A DNA stretch of 41,629 nt from Akkermansiaceae bacterium (GTDB lineage Bacteria > Verrucomicrobiota > Verrucomicrobiia > Verrucomicrobiales > Akkermansiaceae), in contig JAJQCV010000060.1 in NCBI GenBank assembly GCA_021202525.1, forward strand, positions 1-41,629, in the 5' to 3' direction. This document shows positions 29,757-39,997 of the stretch, piece after piece. The first letter of the stretch is position 1. Each line of letters opens with the position of its first letter. Position numbers and translations under genes: made by a program. A model generated the notes under the pieces. That model saw nothing but the letters and a program-made list of their open reading frames with translations. It was not told the DNA's origin and searched no databases.

Positions 29757-31181
29757 TTAGTTCATGGAGAACACTTCGCGGGCATCGGATACTTTGCCCG
29801 TCAGCGCGGCGGCGGCCACCATGGCGGGGCTCATCAGGAGCGTGCGGCCCGTGGGGCTGCCCTGGCGTCCCTTGAAGTTCCGGTTGGAGGAACTGGCGCA
29901 GAGCTGGTCGCCCTGGAGCTTGTCCGGGTTCATAGCCAGGCACATGGAACAGCCGGCCAGGCGCCATTCGAATCCGGCCTCGCGGAAGATGTCCGCAATG
30001 CCTTCCTCCTCGCATTGCCTGGCCGTCATTTGGGAGCCCGGCACGGCCAGCGCCCTGATTCCGGGAGCCACATGGCGTCCCTTGATGAGGGCGGCAACTT
30101 CCCGGAAGTCGGAGATGCGGCCGTTGGTGCAGGACCCGACGAAGCACACCTGGACGGGAAGTCCCTTGAGGGACATCCCGGGGGGGAATTTCATGTATTC
30201 CAGCGCTTCGCCGATCATTTTCCGTTCGTCGGCGTCCCTGGCGGATGCGGGATCCGGCGTTGCGCCGCTGATGCCCGTGTTCTGGTCCGGGGAGATGCCC
30301 CATGTCACGGTAGGTTCGATGGAGGCCCCGTCGATTTCCACGACTTCATCGTATTCCGCGTCCGCATCGGAGGCGAAGCCCAGCCAGCGTTCCACGGCCT
30401 TGTCCCAGTCCGCACCTTCGGGGGCGAACAGGCGTCCCTTGATGTATTCCACCGTGGTCATGTCCGGGTTCACGTAGCCGCAGCGCGCCGCGCCTTCAAT
30501 GGACATGTTGCAGAGGGTCATGCGTTCGTCCATGCTCATGGCGTCAATGACGTCGCCGCCGTATTCATAGGCGAATCCCAGGCCGCCCTTGGCTCCCAGG
30601 AGCCCGATGATGTGAAGGGCCACGTCCTTGGCCCTTACGCCGGGGGCCAGTTTGCCGTTTACGTTGATGCGGCGCACCTTCAGCGGACTGAGCGCCAGCG
30701 TCTGGGTGGCCAGCACGTCGCGCACCTGCGTGGTGCCGATGCCCATCGCGATGGAGCCGAACGCTCCGTGGGTAGCCGTGTGGGAGTCTCCGCACACGAT
30801 GGTCATGCCCGGCTGGGTGATTCCGAGTTCCGGCCCCACCATGTGAACGATGCCCTGAAGGCCCGTAGGAAGATCGAAGAAGCGGATGCCGTTTTCCGCG
30901 CAGTTCCGGCGGAGTTCCCGGATCATGGCGTCCGCCGTTGCGTCCGCGAACGGTTCCGCCTGGTTGTCCGTGGGAATGATGTGATCCACGGTGGCGAAGG
31001 TGCGTTCCGGATGGCGGACAGCAAGACCGAGGTCGCGGACCATGCCGAAAGCCTGCGGAGAAGTGACTTCATGCAGAAAGTGTGTAGCGATGAACATTTG
31101 CGTCCTTCCGTCCGGCAGAATGCCGACGGAATGAGCATCCCATATTTTTTGGAAAAGTGTTTTTCCCATAACTGATACCAA
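29757..31181 (-). CDS. leuC: 3-isopropylmalate dehydratase large subunit
   Basis: 474 aa; [94 protein letters not shown]. Start may be 31169 (MGKTLFQ). Confidence 0.97.
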   Translation of the reverse strand: MVSVMGKTLFQKIWDAHSVGILPDGRTQMFIATHFLHEVTSPQAFGMVRDLGLAVRHPERTFATVDHIIPTDNQAEPFADATADAMIRELRRNCAENGIRFFDLPTGLQGIVHMVGPELGITQPGMTIVCGDSHTATHGAFGSIAMGIGTTQVRDVLATQTLALSPLKVRRINVNGKLAPGVRAKDVALHIIGLLGAKGGLGFAYEYGGDVIDAMSMDERMTLCNMSIEGAARCGYVNPDMTTVEYIKGRLFAPEGADWDKAVERWLGFASDADAEYDEVVEIDGASIEPTVTWGISPDQNTGISGATPDPASARDADERKMIGEALEYMKFPPGMSLKGLPVQVCFVGSCTNGRISDFREVAALIKGRHVAPGIRALAVPGSQMTARQCEEEGIADIFREAGFEWRLAGCSMCLAMNPDKLQGDQLCASSSNRNFKGRQGSPTGRTLLMSPAMVAAAALTGKVSDAREVFSMN

Positions 31182-31384
31182 GCATCCGTCCGTTCGTTAA
31201 CCGCGTCAAGATGCAAGGACGTATTGCTGACACGGTTTGTGTCTTACTCAGAGCGTTTTTTTGAACATTTCCCTTGCATGTATGGTCTGAATTGGCCATT
31301 TGCCAGTCTTTGGCGCATTTTCACTTGCAAGGGAAGGCGGAATTCCCGCCTGGAATGACACTGGCCGGGAGAGCCGGAATCCGC

Positions 31385-32014
31385 TCAGGAATTTTTCTCC
31401 CAGATATCCGCGAAAACGTCTCCGAAACGCTGCATCAGCTCCCCTTTTTCCCGGGATGCGGGCATTTCATTTTCCAGGCAGGTCATCTGGACGTCCTGGA
31501 TGCCGCAGGGGGTAATGGCCAGGAAGGGGGGCAGGGATTCCCGCGTCAGGTTGATGGCGAAGCCGTGCATGGCTATCCATTTTTTCACTCCCACGCCGAT
31601 GGAGGCTATTTTGCGGTCTTCCACCCAGACGCCTACCAGCCCTTCCCGGATGCGGGCGGCGACGCCGAACCGGGCGCAGGCTTCTATCAGGGCATTTTCC
31701 AGGGAGGTGACGTAGGCGTGCAGATCCCTGCCGCGGCGGTTCAGGTCCGTGACGGGGTAGCCCACAAGCTGGCCGGGCCCGTGGTAGGTGGCCTGGCCTC
31801 CCCGGTTGATTTCATGGATGGGGAAGGGCAGCACGGTGCCGGGATGAAGGCTGGCATGGTCGCGCGTGCGACCGATGGTGTACACGCCGGCGTGTTCCAG
31901 CAGCAGCAGTTCGTCTTCCCGTTCCGGATCGTCCTGGTGGGCCTGCACCAGTTTCTCCTGCATGCGCAGGGTTTCCTGGTAGTCTGCCAGGCCGGGAATG
32001 CGAATGATGTTCAT
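31385..32014 (-). CDS. lipB: Lipoyl(octanoyl) transferase
   Basis: 209 aa; INRGGQATYHGPGQLVGYPVTDLN, VGVWVEDRKIASIGVGVKKWIAMHGFAINLT. Confidence 0.95.
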   Translation of the reverse strand: MNIIRIPGLADYQETLRMQEKLVQAHQDDPEREDELLLLEHAGVYTIGRTRDHASLHPGTVLPFPIHEINRGGQATYHGPGQLVGYPVTDLNRRGRDLHAYVTSLENALIEACARFGVAARIREGLVGVWVEDRKIASIGVGVKKWIAMHGFAINLTRESLPPFLAITPCGIQDVQMTCLENEMPASREKGELMQRFGDVFADIWEKNS

Positions 32015-32041
32015 GTTGCGGCAGGGCGGGGAAGAAGGCCC

Positions 32042-33061
32042 TCAGCGCGTTCTGCGCGCCTGCTGGCCCAGGGCCGTGCGGTACTGGTGTACGGCGGCGG
32101 CCAGGGAGGAGGCCATGAATTTCTGGTAGCGTTCCGTGTTGATGAGCAGCGCTTCCTGTGCATTGGACATGAAGCCCCCCTCCACCAGAATGGCAGGGTG
32201 CTTGATGGTGCACAGCACGGAGTAGCGGGCGCGCTTGATGCCGCGGTCCACCATGGAGATTCCTTCCTTGATGGCAAGCGGGCCTTTCAGCATGTGACCC
32301 TGCACGGCGGTGGCCAGGGCGATGTTCATGCTGTCCTGGGAGTTGCCCTGCAGGACTTCCTGCCGGATGTTGCGGGACATGGAGGAAGATGTGCCGGCAG
32401 GGGCCAGCGTGAAGGTTTCCACTCCGCGGGCGGACGGGCCGCCGTCATTGAAATGGATGCTGATGAAGATGGCATTGGAATATTTGTTGGCAATCCGCAC
32501 GCGGTCCTGAAGAGAGATGAAGTTGTCCGTCTCACGGGTCATTACCGTCTGGTAGCCCATGCTTTTGAGGCGGTCGCGCAGTTTTTTGGCCACGGACAGG
32601 TTGAGGTCCGCCTCCCGGCTGATGCGGTTGCGCGCGCCGCTGTCATGGCCGCCGTGGCCGGGGTCGATGACTACCGTGTTGAATCCACGGCGGTTGGCGA
32701 TGTAGGTGGGCCGCAGGACGGGGTCAATGATTTTGTGAAGGTCCATGTTGGAGACCATCAGACCCTTGGAGGGGTGGTCCGCCACGGGGTAGGACAGGAT
32801 GAACTTCATGTTGTTCATGTACATGTCCTGGCTGTGGGCCTGCATGCGGATCTGAATTTTTTCCGGCACCTCGTAAACTTTCTGGCGTCCCTCCGTCCGT
32901 TCCCGGGTGAGCTTGTAATGGGTGCGCACTTCCGACATGGGGATGTACTGCACTCCGTTGATGGTTTCCGGATTCCATCCGAACGCCGTGGACAGCGTCA
33001 ACAGGAACATGCCCAGAATACCGAGCATGGCTGTGCAGGATGTACGAGAGGACGGATACAT
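32042..33061 (-). CDS. N-acetylmuramoyl-L-alanine amidase (Amidase_3)
   Basis: 339 aa; signal peptide; VVIDPGHGGHDSGARN, VMTRETDNFISLQDRVRIANKYSNAIFISIHFN, ILVEGGFMSNAQEALLI. Confidence 0.94.
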   Translation of the reverse strand: MYPSSRTSCTAMLGILGMFLLTLSTAFGWNPETINGVQYIPMSEVRTHYKLTRERTEGRQKVYEVPEKIQIRMQAHSQDMYMNNMKFILSYPVADHPSKGLMVSNMDLHKIIDPVLRPTYIANRRGFNTVVIDPGHGGHDSGARNRISREADLNLSVAKKLRDRLKSMGYQTVMTRETDNFISLQDRVRIANKYSNAIFISIHFNDGGPSARGVETFTLAPAGTSSSMSRNIRQEVLQGNSQDSMNIALATAVQGHMLKGPLAIKEGISMVDRGIKRARYSVLCTIKHPAILVEGGFMSNAQEALLINTERYQKFMASSLAAAVHQYRTALGQQARRTR

Positions 33062-33392
33062 AGGACGATATCAGGCACAGACTAACGGATTTTTCATGAC
33101 GCACAAGAGAAAAGTTGCCGTGAAAGATCCTTTTGCAAAAAGGGTGAACGGTATTCTTTCATTTTTTTCCGACATGGCGGGGCACGCAGCCCCGACGGCG
33201 GTCTGCCGGGGAAAACCGTTTCCGCGGGGTGCGGGAGGCAGCTCCGGTTTCCTGTAAATGGCGCGTTTCCAGTGCAGGAGTGTACGCCGGAAAGATGGGG
33301 CCTTATCCGGGATGCGCCGCCTCGTTGAATTCCGGCAGGGAAGCCGGGGGATGCGGTTTCCGGGGATTGGCAGGGATTTGCAGGAGGGGTGG

Positions 33393-33427
33393 AAAAAAGG
33401 CGGACTCCCCGCAAGGAGGAATCCGCC
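33393..33427 (-). terminator. Rho-independent terminator of recA
   Basis: Minus strand: GGCGGATTCC-TCCTTGCGG-GGAGTCCGCC-TTTTTT (one G.T pair). Confidence 0.88.
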
Positions 33428-33454
33428 TGGTTGAAGGAAGAGTAAGGACGGCGG

Positions 33455-34495
33455 TTATTTGGCCGCCTTTTCGTCCATTTTGGCTTTAACCTGTTCTTCG
33501 ATTTCCGAGTACAGTTCCTGATTGGATCTGAGGGCCTCCTTGGCGGCGTCGCGCCCCTGGGCGATCTGGCTGCCGTTGTAGCTGATCCAGGAGCCGCGCT
33601 TCTGGATGATGTCGTATTCCATCGCCAGGTCCAGCAGGCTTCCCACGGAGGAGATGCCTTCATTGTACATGATGTCGAATTCGCATTCCGTGAAGGGAGG
33701 GGCCACCTTGTTCTTGACTACCTTGATTTTGGTGCGGTTGCCGGTCACGGTGCCGTCGCTGCCCTTGATCTGGCCGATGCGGCGGATGTCCACGCGCACG
33801 GAGGCATAGAATTTCAGGGCGCGGCCGCCGGGAGTGGTTTCCGGGTTGCCGAACATGACGCCGATTTTTTCACGGATCTGGTTGGTGAAGATGCAGACGG
33901 TCCGGGCCTTGGAGATGAAGCTGGTCAGCTTGCGGAGGGCGGCGGACATGAGGCGGGCCTGGGCGCCCACGGTGGAGTCGCCTATTTCGCCTTCCAGTTC
34001 CTGTTTGGTGACCAGGGCGGCTACGGAGTCCACCACGATGACGTCGATGGCGTTGGAACGCACCAGGGCCTCGCAGATTTGCAGGGCTTCTTCACCCGAG
34101 TTCGGCTGGGAGACCAGCAGGTCGTCCAGGTTTACGCCCAGGCGGGCGGCGTATTGCGGGTCCAGGGCGTGTTCCACGTCAATGAACGCGGCCAGGCCGC
34201 CGGATTTCTGGGCCTGGGCGATGGCCGTGAGGGTGAGGGTGGTTTTACCGGAGGATTCCGGTCCGTAGATTTCCACGACGCGTCCGCGGGCGAACCCGCC
34301 CACGCCCAGGGCGCGGTCAATGAGAAGGTTGCCGGTGGGGATGACATCCACTTCCATTTTGGCATTGTCGCCAAGACGCATGATGGCGTTTTCACCGAAG
34401 TCTTTTTGAATCTGGGTCAGGGCAAGGTCAAGGTTGCGCTTGCGTGCGGCCGACAGTTTTTCTGCTTCGGGAGATAAGGGTGTATCGTTGCTCAT
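33455..34495 (-). CDS. recA: Recombinase RecA
   Basis: 346 aa; [61 protein letters not shown]. Confidence 0.98.
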   Translation of the reverse strand: MSNDTPLSPEAEKLSAARKRNLDLALTQIQKDFGENAIMRLGDNAKMEVDVIPTGNLLIDRALGVGGFARGRVVEIYGPESSGKTTLTLTAIAQAQKSGGLAAFIDVEHALDPQYAARLGVNLDDLLVSQPNSGEEALQICEALVRSNAIDVIVVDSVAALVTKQELEGEIGDSTVGAQARLMSAALRKLTSFISKARTVCIFTNQIREKIGVMFGNPETTPGGRALKFYASVRVDIRRIGQIKGSDGTVTGNRTKIKVVKNKVAPPFTECEFDIMYNEGISSVGSLLDLAMEYDIIQKRGSWISYNGSQIAQGRDAAKEALRSNQELYSEIEEQVKAKMDEKAAK

Positions 34496-34627
34496 ATATC
34501 GTGGAAAATTATAGCTGAACGGGGCCTGTTTGCAAGCGTTCAGTGGGTCTTTCCGGGGTCATTTTCCCTTGATGCAGAGTAGAATTCTGACATGTGGGAA
34601 ATCCTGTGAAAACCCGCGGGAGCAGGG

Positions 34628-35578
34628 TTATTCCTCAATGGGCTCCGCCAGCGGGATGTCCTCGTAGGCTCCGTCAAAGAGGACGGGAACGTTATGTTCC
34701 GGGATGAGGTTGATGGCGTTGATTTTACGGTGGGTCTGCCGTGCATGTTCCAGCGCCTGTTCCAGCTTGTCCACCTGCCGTTCCAGCCCGTAGTGGCTGA
34801 ATGTGGCCTGGCAGTCATTGGAAAAGCGCACGCAGAAGGACCAGTCGTTGGGCGTGGAGATGGAGACGATGCCGGGCAGGAATTCGGACACCGCGCCGGA
34901 CAGCAGTTCAATCAACTGCATGGGCGCTTCCAGATCCCGGGTGCTGACGCCGTAGGAGAGCTGTCCGGAACTGGGGGGCCTGAGGGAGACGGAAGGCAGG
35001 TGTTTCCCTTGGATGTAGGGCATGTGGACCGTTTCCATGCACGGGAACATCACGCCGTCCTTGTCCGCCAGTACGCCGTATTTGGCGTCTCCGGGATGGA
35101 TGCCCAGTTCCGGGCAGTCAATCCAGGCCGCGGGGATGCGCGCATCAATGTCCACAATCAGCGTGGGGTTGGAGGAGACCTGGTACTTGACGTCAGCCCG
35201 GCGGATGGCGGGGCATTTCTGCAGGCGCTGTTCCAGTACGGAGGCGTCTATGGAAAAGATGTTGTCCTGCGGCCCTACGCCCATGACGGCGAAGGCCTGT
35301 TCCGCATTGAAGATGCCGTTGCTGTTCAGCGTAACGGTGTCGATGGAGAGCCAGTCGTACTTGAGGATGTAGTTGGTCCACAGGAAGACGATGGCACCGA
35401 TGAGGCCGATGATGAGCGCGTAAACGACGACGATGTGGTACAGCTTGCGCCGGAAGAGCCAGAAACGGTAGTTCTTGCCCTTGCGTTCGATGGCCTCTTT
35501 TCTGGCCTCCCGTTCCAGCAGAAGCATTTCCTGCCTTTTGGCGGAGGGAGGGACTGGCGTTGTGACTTTATGAGACAT
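34628..35578 (-). CDS. ftsQ: FtsQ/DivIB-type cell division protein with POTRA domain
   Basis: 316 aa from MSHKVTT; basic N-terminus, single TM (IVVVYALIIGLIGAIVFLWTNYIL), POTRA-like TVTLNSNGIFNAEQAFAVMGVGPQDNIFSIDASVLEQRLQKCPAIRRADVKYQ; position after ddl. Confidence 0.82.
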   Translation of the reverse strand: MSHKVTTPVPPSAKRQEMLLLEREARKEAIERKGKNYRFWLFRRKLYHIVVVYALIIGLIGAIVFLWTNYILKYDWLSIDTVTLNSNGIFNAEQAFAVMGVGPQDNIFSIDASVLEQRLQKCPAIRRADVKYQVSSNPTLIVDIDARIPAAWIDCPELGIHPGDAKYGVLADKDGVMFPCMETVHMPYIQGKHLPSVSLRPPSSGQLSYGVSTRDLEAPMQLIELLSGAVSEFLPGIVSISTPNDWSFCVRFSNDCQATFSHYGLERQVDKLEQALEHARQTHRKINAINLIPEHNVPVLFDGAYEDIPLAEPIEE

Positions 35579-35625
35579 CGGGGGGTGTGGGATGGGCGAC
35601 TCCCCGCCCTTTGTCAAATACTACG

Positions 35626-36561
35626 CTATTTCCGGGGGGTGGCTAGCGATAATTCCGCAATTTTTTCACAGAGGGCTTCATAGGACCAGCCGGCGGCTGC
35701 CGCGGCCTTCGGGAGCAGGCTGGAGGGGGTCATGCCGGGAATGGTGTTGATTTCCAGCACGAAGGGGGCCTCGTCCCCGTCGCGGAGCAGCACGTCCACG
35801 CGGCCGTAAATTTCCACGCCCGCGGCGCGGTACGCCTGAAGGGCCGCTTCCTGCACTTTTTTTGCGGTTTCCTCCGGAAGGTCCGCCGGGCAGATATAGT
35901 CCGTGCCGCCGCCCATGTTCATCCAGGGGTATTTGTTGCTCAGGTCATAGAAGCCGGAGCGGGGGCAGATGTGGATGACGGGCAGGGCTTCTCCGTCCAG
36001 AATGCCTACGGTAAGCTCCCTGCCCTGGATGAATTCCTCCACCAGCACTTCCGGGCCGTGGGTGACGGCTTCCTCCATGGCCGGCAGCACGTCTTCCTGC
36101 CGGTGGACGATGTGGACGCCCACACTGGACCCTTCGCAGGGCGGCTTGATGACGAAAGGCAGCGGAAGGGACGGCGTCACGATGCCGTTGGAGCAGTCCA
36201 GGATTTCCGCCTTCGGTGTGGGGACTCCGGCGGCCGTGAAGATTTTTTTGGATTTGGCCTTGTCAAAGCAGACGGCGCTGGAACGGGAGCCTGCGCCGGT
36301 GTACGGGATGCCGCGTTCTTCCAGAATGGACTGGAGCGTTCCGTCCTCTCCGAAGGTGCCGTGAATGATGTTGTAGGCCAGTTCCGTGCCTTCCGGCAAA
36401 CGGAAGTCCGGGCCTTGCACGTCCACCCGGGTGACGTTGGTGAATCCGGCCCGGACCAGGGCGTCGTAAACGGAGTTGCCGGAGACGAGGGATACCTCCC
36501 GTTCGGCTCCCGGTCCGCCGAGGAGCAGGGCGATGCTGAGGTCGCGCTTGAGGGTGCTCAT
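35626..36561 (-). CDS. ddl: D-alanine--D-alanine ligase
   Basis: 311 aa; LLLGGPGAEREVSLVSGNSVYDAL, IIHGTFGEDGTLQSILEERGIPYTGAGSRSSAVCFDKAKSK, PFVLEINTIPGMTPSSLLPKAAAAAGWSY. Confidence 0.97.
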   Translation of the reverse strand: MSTLKRDLSIALLLGGPGAEREVSLVSGNSVYDALVRAGFTNVTRVDVQGPDFRLPEGTELAYNIIHGTFGEDGTLQSILEERGIPYTGAGSRSSAVCFDKAKSKKIFTAAGVPTPKAEILDCSNGIVTPSLPLPFVIKPPCEGSSVGVHIVHRQEDVLPAMEEAVTHGPEVLVEEFIQGRELTVGILDGEALPVIHICPRSGFYDLSNKYPWMNMGGGTDYICPADLPEETAKKVQEAALQAYRAAGVEIYGRVDVLLRDGDEAPFVLEINTIPGMTPSSLLPKAAAAAGWSYEALCEKIAELSLATPRK

Positions 36562-36582
36562 GATGAAACAGTGAATGATTGG

Positions 36583-38880
36583 TTAGAATTGAGGTTCGCG
36601 GTCGCCGATGACCTGGGCTTCCGACTTGAGGTCGATTCCCCGGTTTTCCATGGCTTCCTTGCGGATCATGTCGATCAGAATGGTGATGTCCCTGGCTCTG
36701 GCGCGGCCCCGGTTGATGATGAAGTTGGCATGCACGCTGGAGACGCAGGCGTCCCCCACGCAGGCGTTTTTCAGCCCCAGTTCGTCAATCAGCTTGCCTG
36801 CGGGGATTTCCTCCGGATTTTTGAAGATGCAGCCTGCGCTGGCGCCCGAGGGCTGGGACAGCCTGCGTTTGGCGCGGGCGTCTTCCAGTTTTTCTTCAAT
36901 TTCCTCCCTGGCGCAGGGGCTGCCTTCAAAGACGGCCTGCAGCACGAAGTTGTGGGCCAGGTCCGGAATGGAGCGGTACTGGGCGTTGAGGTCGCTGGAG
37001 GGGTGGCTGCGGATTTCCCCGTCTTCATCCAGGCAGGTGACGGAGACGAGGTTCCGGATCATGTCCCTTCCCATGGCTCCGGCGTTCATGCGGAGGCTTC
37101 CGCCCACGTTGCCGGGGATTCCGTCCATCCATTCCAGGCCGCCTAGTCCGCTGCGGAGCGCGGCGGAGACCATTTTTTTCAGGCGTACGCCAGCTCCTGC
37201 CGTGATGAAGTTGTCTCGGACTTCCAGTGTGTCGAATTCTCCGCCGGAGGGGTGGATGACGGCGCCGCGCAGGCCGCCGTCGCGCACGATGATGTTGGAG
37301 CCGCGGCCCACGACGTGAACCGGGATGTTTCTGTCCCGGCAGTAGTTGACGGCCGTCTGCATGGCGGCGAAGGTGCAGGGCTCCAGCCAGAACTGGGCGC
37401 AGCCGCCCACGCCCATGGTGGTGTGGCGGGACATGGGTTCATACAGCGTTCCGTTCAGGGATTCCCCCGCCGTGCGTTCCAGGTCTTCCAGCAGGGCGAG
37501 GTCCCGGGCGATGCGCATGCCGCATTCGTGAACGTTGCCCGCCCCCAGCGTCAGGAACAGGTCGCCGGGTTTCAGGGCGTTGCCGATGGCGTGGTGGGCC
37601 GTGTTGAGGTCCGGGAGGTAGGAGGTTTCTACTTGGCCGTGCCTGTGCATGGCGTCAATGATGGTTTGGCCGCTGATTCCTTCAATGGGAAGCTCGCTGG
37701 CAGGGTATACGTCCGCCACGAAGACGAGGTCCGCGGCCTGAAGCACTTTCCCGAAGTCTTCAGCCAGCATCTGGGTGCGCGTGTAGCGGTGCGGCTGGAA
37801 GTACACGACCAGGCGCTCCGGCTGGAGGGAGCGGGCCGTTTGCAGGGTGGCGGCTATTTCCGTGGGATGGTGGCCGTAGTCGTCCACAATCCGGATGGAG
37901 GGGGAAAGGTATTTGGTTTCAAAACGGCGCTTGGCTCCGGCAAAGGAGGCCAGTCCGCGCGTGACGGAGGGGAAGTCCACGCCCAGTTCCGTGGACAGGG
38001 CGATGGCGGCCAGGGCGTTCAGCACGTTGTGGCGGCCGGGAATGCCCAGCTCCACGCGGCCCAGTTCTTCCTCTCCCTTGAAAACGGTGAAGAGGGTGCG
38101 GCCGCGGCGTTCCACCACGTCGGCCGCGGTGTAGTCCGCGTCAGACCAGCCGTAGGAAACGGCATTGGGATATTTGGCGCAGACGTCCGCCGCACCGGGA
38201 TGGGCCTTGCAGTAAATAATTTTTCCCCGGGTCTGGATGCACAGCTGGTTAAAGACGGCCTTGATTTCATCCAGGTCCTTGTAGTGGTCCAGGTGTTCCG
38301 GCTCCACGTTGAGGACGATGCTGTGTTCCGGAATGTAGTTGACCAGCGTGCCGTCGCTTTCATCCCCTTCCGCCACCAGGTATTCGCTGTCTTCATTCCA
38401 GTGGGCGTTGGTGCCCAGCACGGGGATTTCCGCCCCCACGTAGTGGCAGGGGCGCATGCGGCCTTCCCTCATCAGGTGGGCGCAGAGGGCGGAGGTGGTG
38501 GTCTTGCCGTGCGTGCCGGAGACGACTACGCCTTTCTTTCCGTTCAGGATGGCGGCCAGGCATTCCGCCCGGCGCATGCAGGGGATGTTGAGCTGGCGCG
38601 CGGCGGCCAGCGCCGGGTTGTCCTCCCGGATGGCGCTGGAATAGATGACGATTTCCGCGTCCGCCACGGCGTCTGCGGAGTGCGGGCAGGAAAAGGCCAG
38701 CCCCAGGCTTTGCAGACGTTCCGTTTCCGTGCTGGTCACGCGGTCGCAGCCGCTGACCCTGTGCCCCATTTCCATGAGCATGAGAGCCAGGCCGGACATG
38801 CCGGACCCCGCCACCCCGATGAGGTGCAGGCGCGCCGGGGACTTCCTGTTGATGAGGCGTTTGCGCAGGGTTTCAATCAT
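36583..38880 (-). CDS. murC/murB: Bifunctional UDP-N-acetylmuramate--L-alanine ligase / UDP-N-acetylenolpyruvoylglucosamine reductase (MurC-MurB fusion)
   Basis: 765 aa from MIETLRKRL. N-term MurC: HLIGVAGSGMSGLALMLMEMGHRVSGCD, VSGTHGKTTTSAL, DDYGHHPTEIAATL. C-term MurB: MSRHTTMGVGGCAQFWLEPC, VVGRGSNIIVRDGGLRGAVI, GGLEWMDGIPGNVGGSLRMNAGAMG, AGCIFKNPEEIPAGKLIDELGLK. Confidence 0.96.
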   Translation of the reverse strand: MIETLRKRLINRKSPARLHLIGVAGSGMSGLALMLMEMGHRVSGCDRVTSTETERLQSLGLAFSCPHSADAVADAEIVIYSSAIREDNPALAAARQLNIPCMRRAECLAAILNGKKGVVVSGTHGKTTTSALCAHLMREGRMRPCHYVGAEIPVLGTNAHWNEDSEYLVAEGDESDGTLVNYIPEHSIVLNVEPEHLDHYKDLDEIKAVFNQLCIQTRGKIIYCKAHPGAADVCAKYPNAVSYGWSDADYTAADVVERRGRTLFTVFKGEEELGRVELGIPGRHNVLNALAAIALSTELGVDFPSVTRGLASFAGAKRRFETKYLSPSIRIVDDYGHHPTEIAATLQTARSLQPERLVVYFQPHRYTRTQMLAEDFGKVLQAADLVFVADVYPASELPIEGISGQTIIDAMHRHGQVETSYLPDLNTAHHAIGNALKPGDLFLTLGAGNVHECGMRIARDLALLEDLERTAGESLNGTLYEPMSRHTTMGVGGCAQFWLEPCTFAAMQTAVNYCRDRNIPVHVVGRGSNIIVRDGGLRGAVIHPSGGEFDTLEVRDNFITAGAGVRLKKMVSAALRSGLGGLEWMDGIPGNVGGSLRMNAGAMGRDMIRNLVSVTCLDEDGEIRSHPSSDLNAQYRSIPDLAHNFVLQAVFEGSPCAREEIEEKLEDARAKRRLSQPSGASAGCIFKNPEEIPAGKLIDELGLKNACVGDACVSSVHANFIINRGRARARDITILIDMIRKEAMENRGIDLKSEAQVIGDREPQF

Positions 38881-39997
38881 GGCTGGCTGGAGAGTCCGTG
38901 TTTTCAATGACATTGGCGATGCGGGATACTGCATCAGGCATGTCCAGACGTAAAGCACATTCATTCATGGACGCCAGCAGGGCGGAATCCGTGAATACTT
39001 CCTTCAGGAACGCGGCGATGTCGTCCGGCGTCAGCGTGTTTTCCCGCATCATCCGCGCCGCGCCGTGGGCCGCGAAAACGCGGGCGTTGTGGGCCTGGTG
39101 GTCGTCCGCGGCAAAGGGGTAGGGAACCAGCAGGGCCGCCTTGCCCATGTGGGCCAGTTCCGTCAGGCTGGAGGCCCCGGAACGGGAGACGACTACGTCC
39201 GCGGCGGCATATGCGGAGGCCATGGCGGAACAGAATTCAATGACGTGCACGTGGGGCATGTCCGCCGTCAGCTGGCTGACCCGCGCAAAGTCCGCCGATC
39301 CGGTGATGATGAGGAAGTCGCACAATTCCGCGCATTGCCTGGCCGCCTCAATGACCAGGGAGTTGAGGTTCCTGGCCCCCTGGGAGCCGCCCATCACCAG
39401 GACCACGCGGCGGTCCTGCGGCAGGTTGAGTTCCTCCCGGGCTTCCCGCCTGTCCTTGCGAACCTCCATTTCCTGGCGCACCGGGGTGCCGGTGACGATG
39501 CATTTGGCGGGGTTGAAGTAGTGTCTGGCTTCCTCAATGCCCAGCAGCACGTTCGTGCAGCATTTGGCGGTCATGCGGTTGGCTTTGCCGGGCAGCGCGT
39601 TGGAGTCGTGCACGTAGGTGCGGATGCCCTTGCGGTGCGCGGCATATACGGGGGGGAAGGAGGTGAAGCCGCCCATGCCGATAACGGCGTCCGCGCTGAC
39701 TTCATCCAGCAGGTTGCGGCTGAAGCGGATGGCCTTGTACAGCCTGAGTCCGAAACCCAGCAGGCCCAGGGACGGGATTTTGGGCATGGCGATGGCTTCA
39801 ATGACGCGGAAGTCAAGATCGCCGTAGTTTTTGCTGGCCTGGGCGTCCACCTTTTTCTGGGAGATGAGCAGAGTGACCTTGTGGCCGCGTTTCTTGAGTT
39901 CCTGGGCCACGGCTATGCCGGGGAAGAGATGGCCGCCGGTGCCTCCGCAGGCAATCACGATGTTCAGCGGGGGGCGTGTGGGAGAGGGCTGGGTCAT
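38873..39997 (-). CDS. murG: UDP-GlcNAc:undecaprenyl-pyrophosphoryl-MurNAc-pentapeptide GlcNAc transferase
   Basis: 374 aa; IVIACGGTGGHLFPGIAVAQELKKRGHKV, VIGMGGFTSFPPVYAAHRKGI, VLVMGGSQGARNLN, VVSRSGASSLTELAHMGKAALLVPYPFAADDHQ. Confidence 0.97.
   Translation of the reverse strand: MTQPSPTRPPLNIVIACGGTGGHLFPGIAVAQELKKRGHKVTLLISQKKVDAQASKNYGDLDFRVIEAIAMPKIPSLGLLGFGLRLYKAIRFSRNLLDEVSADAVIGMGGFTSFPPVYAAHRKGIRTYVHDSNALPGKANRMTAKCCTNVLLGIEEARHYFNPAKCIVTGTPVRQEMEVRKDRREAREELNLPQDRRVVLVMGGSQGARNLNSLVIEAARQCAELCDFLIITGSADFARVSQLTADMPHVHVIEFCSAMASAYAAADVVVSRSGASSLTELAHMGKAALLVPYPFAADDHQAHNARVFAAHGAARMMRENTLTPDDIAAFLKEVFTDSALLASMNECALRLDMPDAVSRIANVIENTDSPASHD

Noticed and set aside
29124-31175. 683-aa plus-strand ORF
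   Set aside because: Exactly antisense to leuD and leuC.
31274-33085. 603-aa plus-strand ORF
   Set aside because: Antisense to lipB and the amidase gene.
37252-38910. 552-aa plus-strand ORF
   Set aside because: Antisense to the MurC-MurB fusion.
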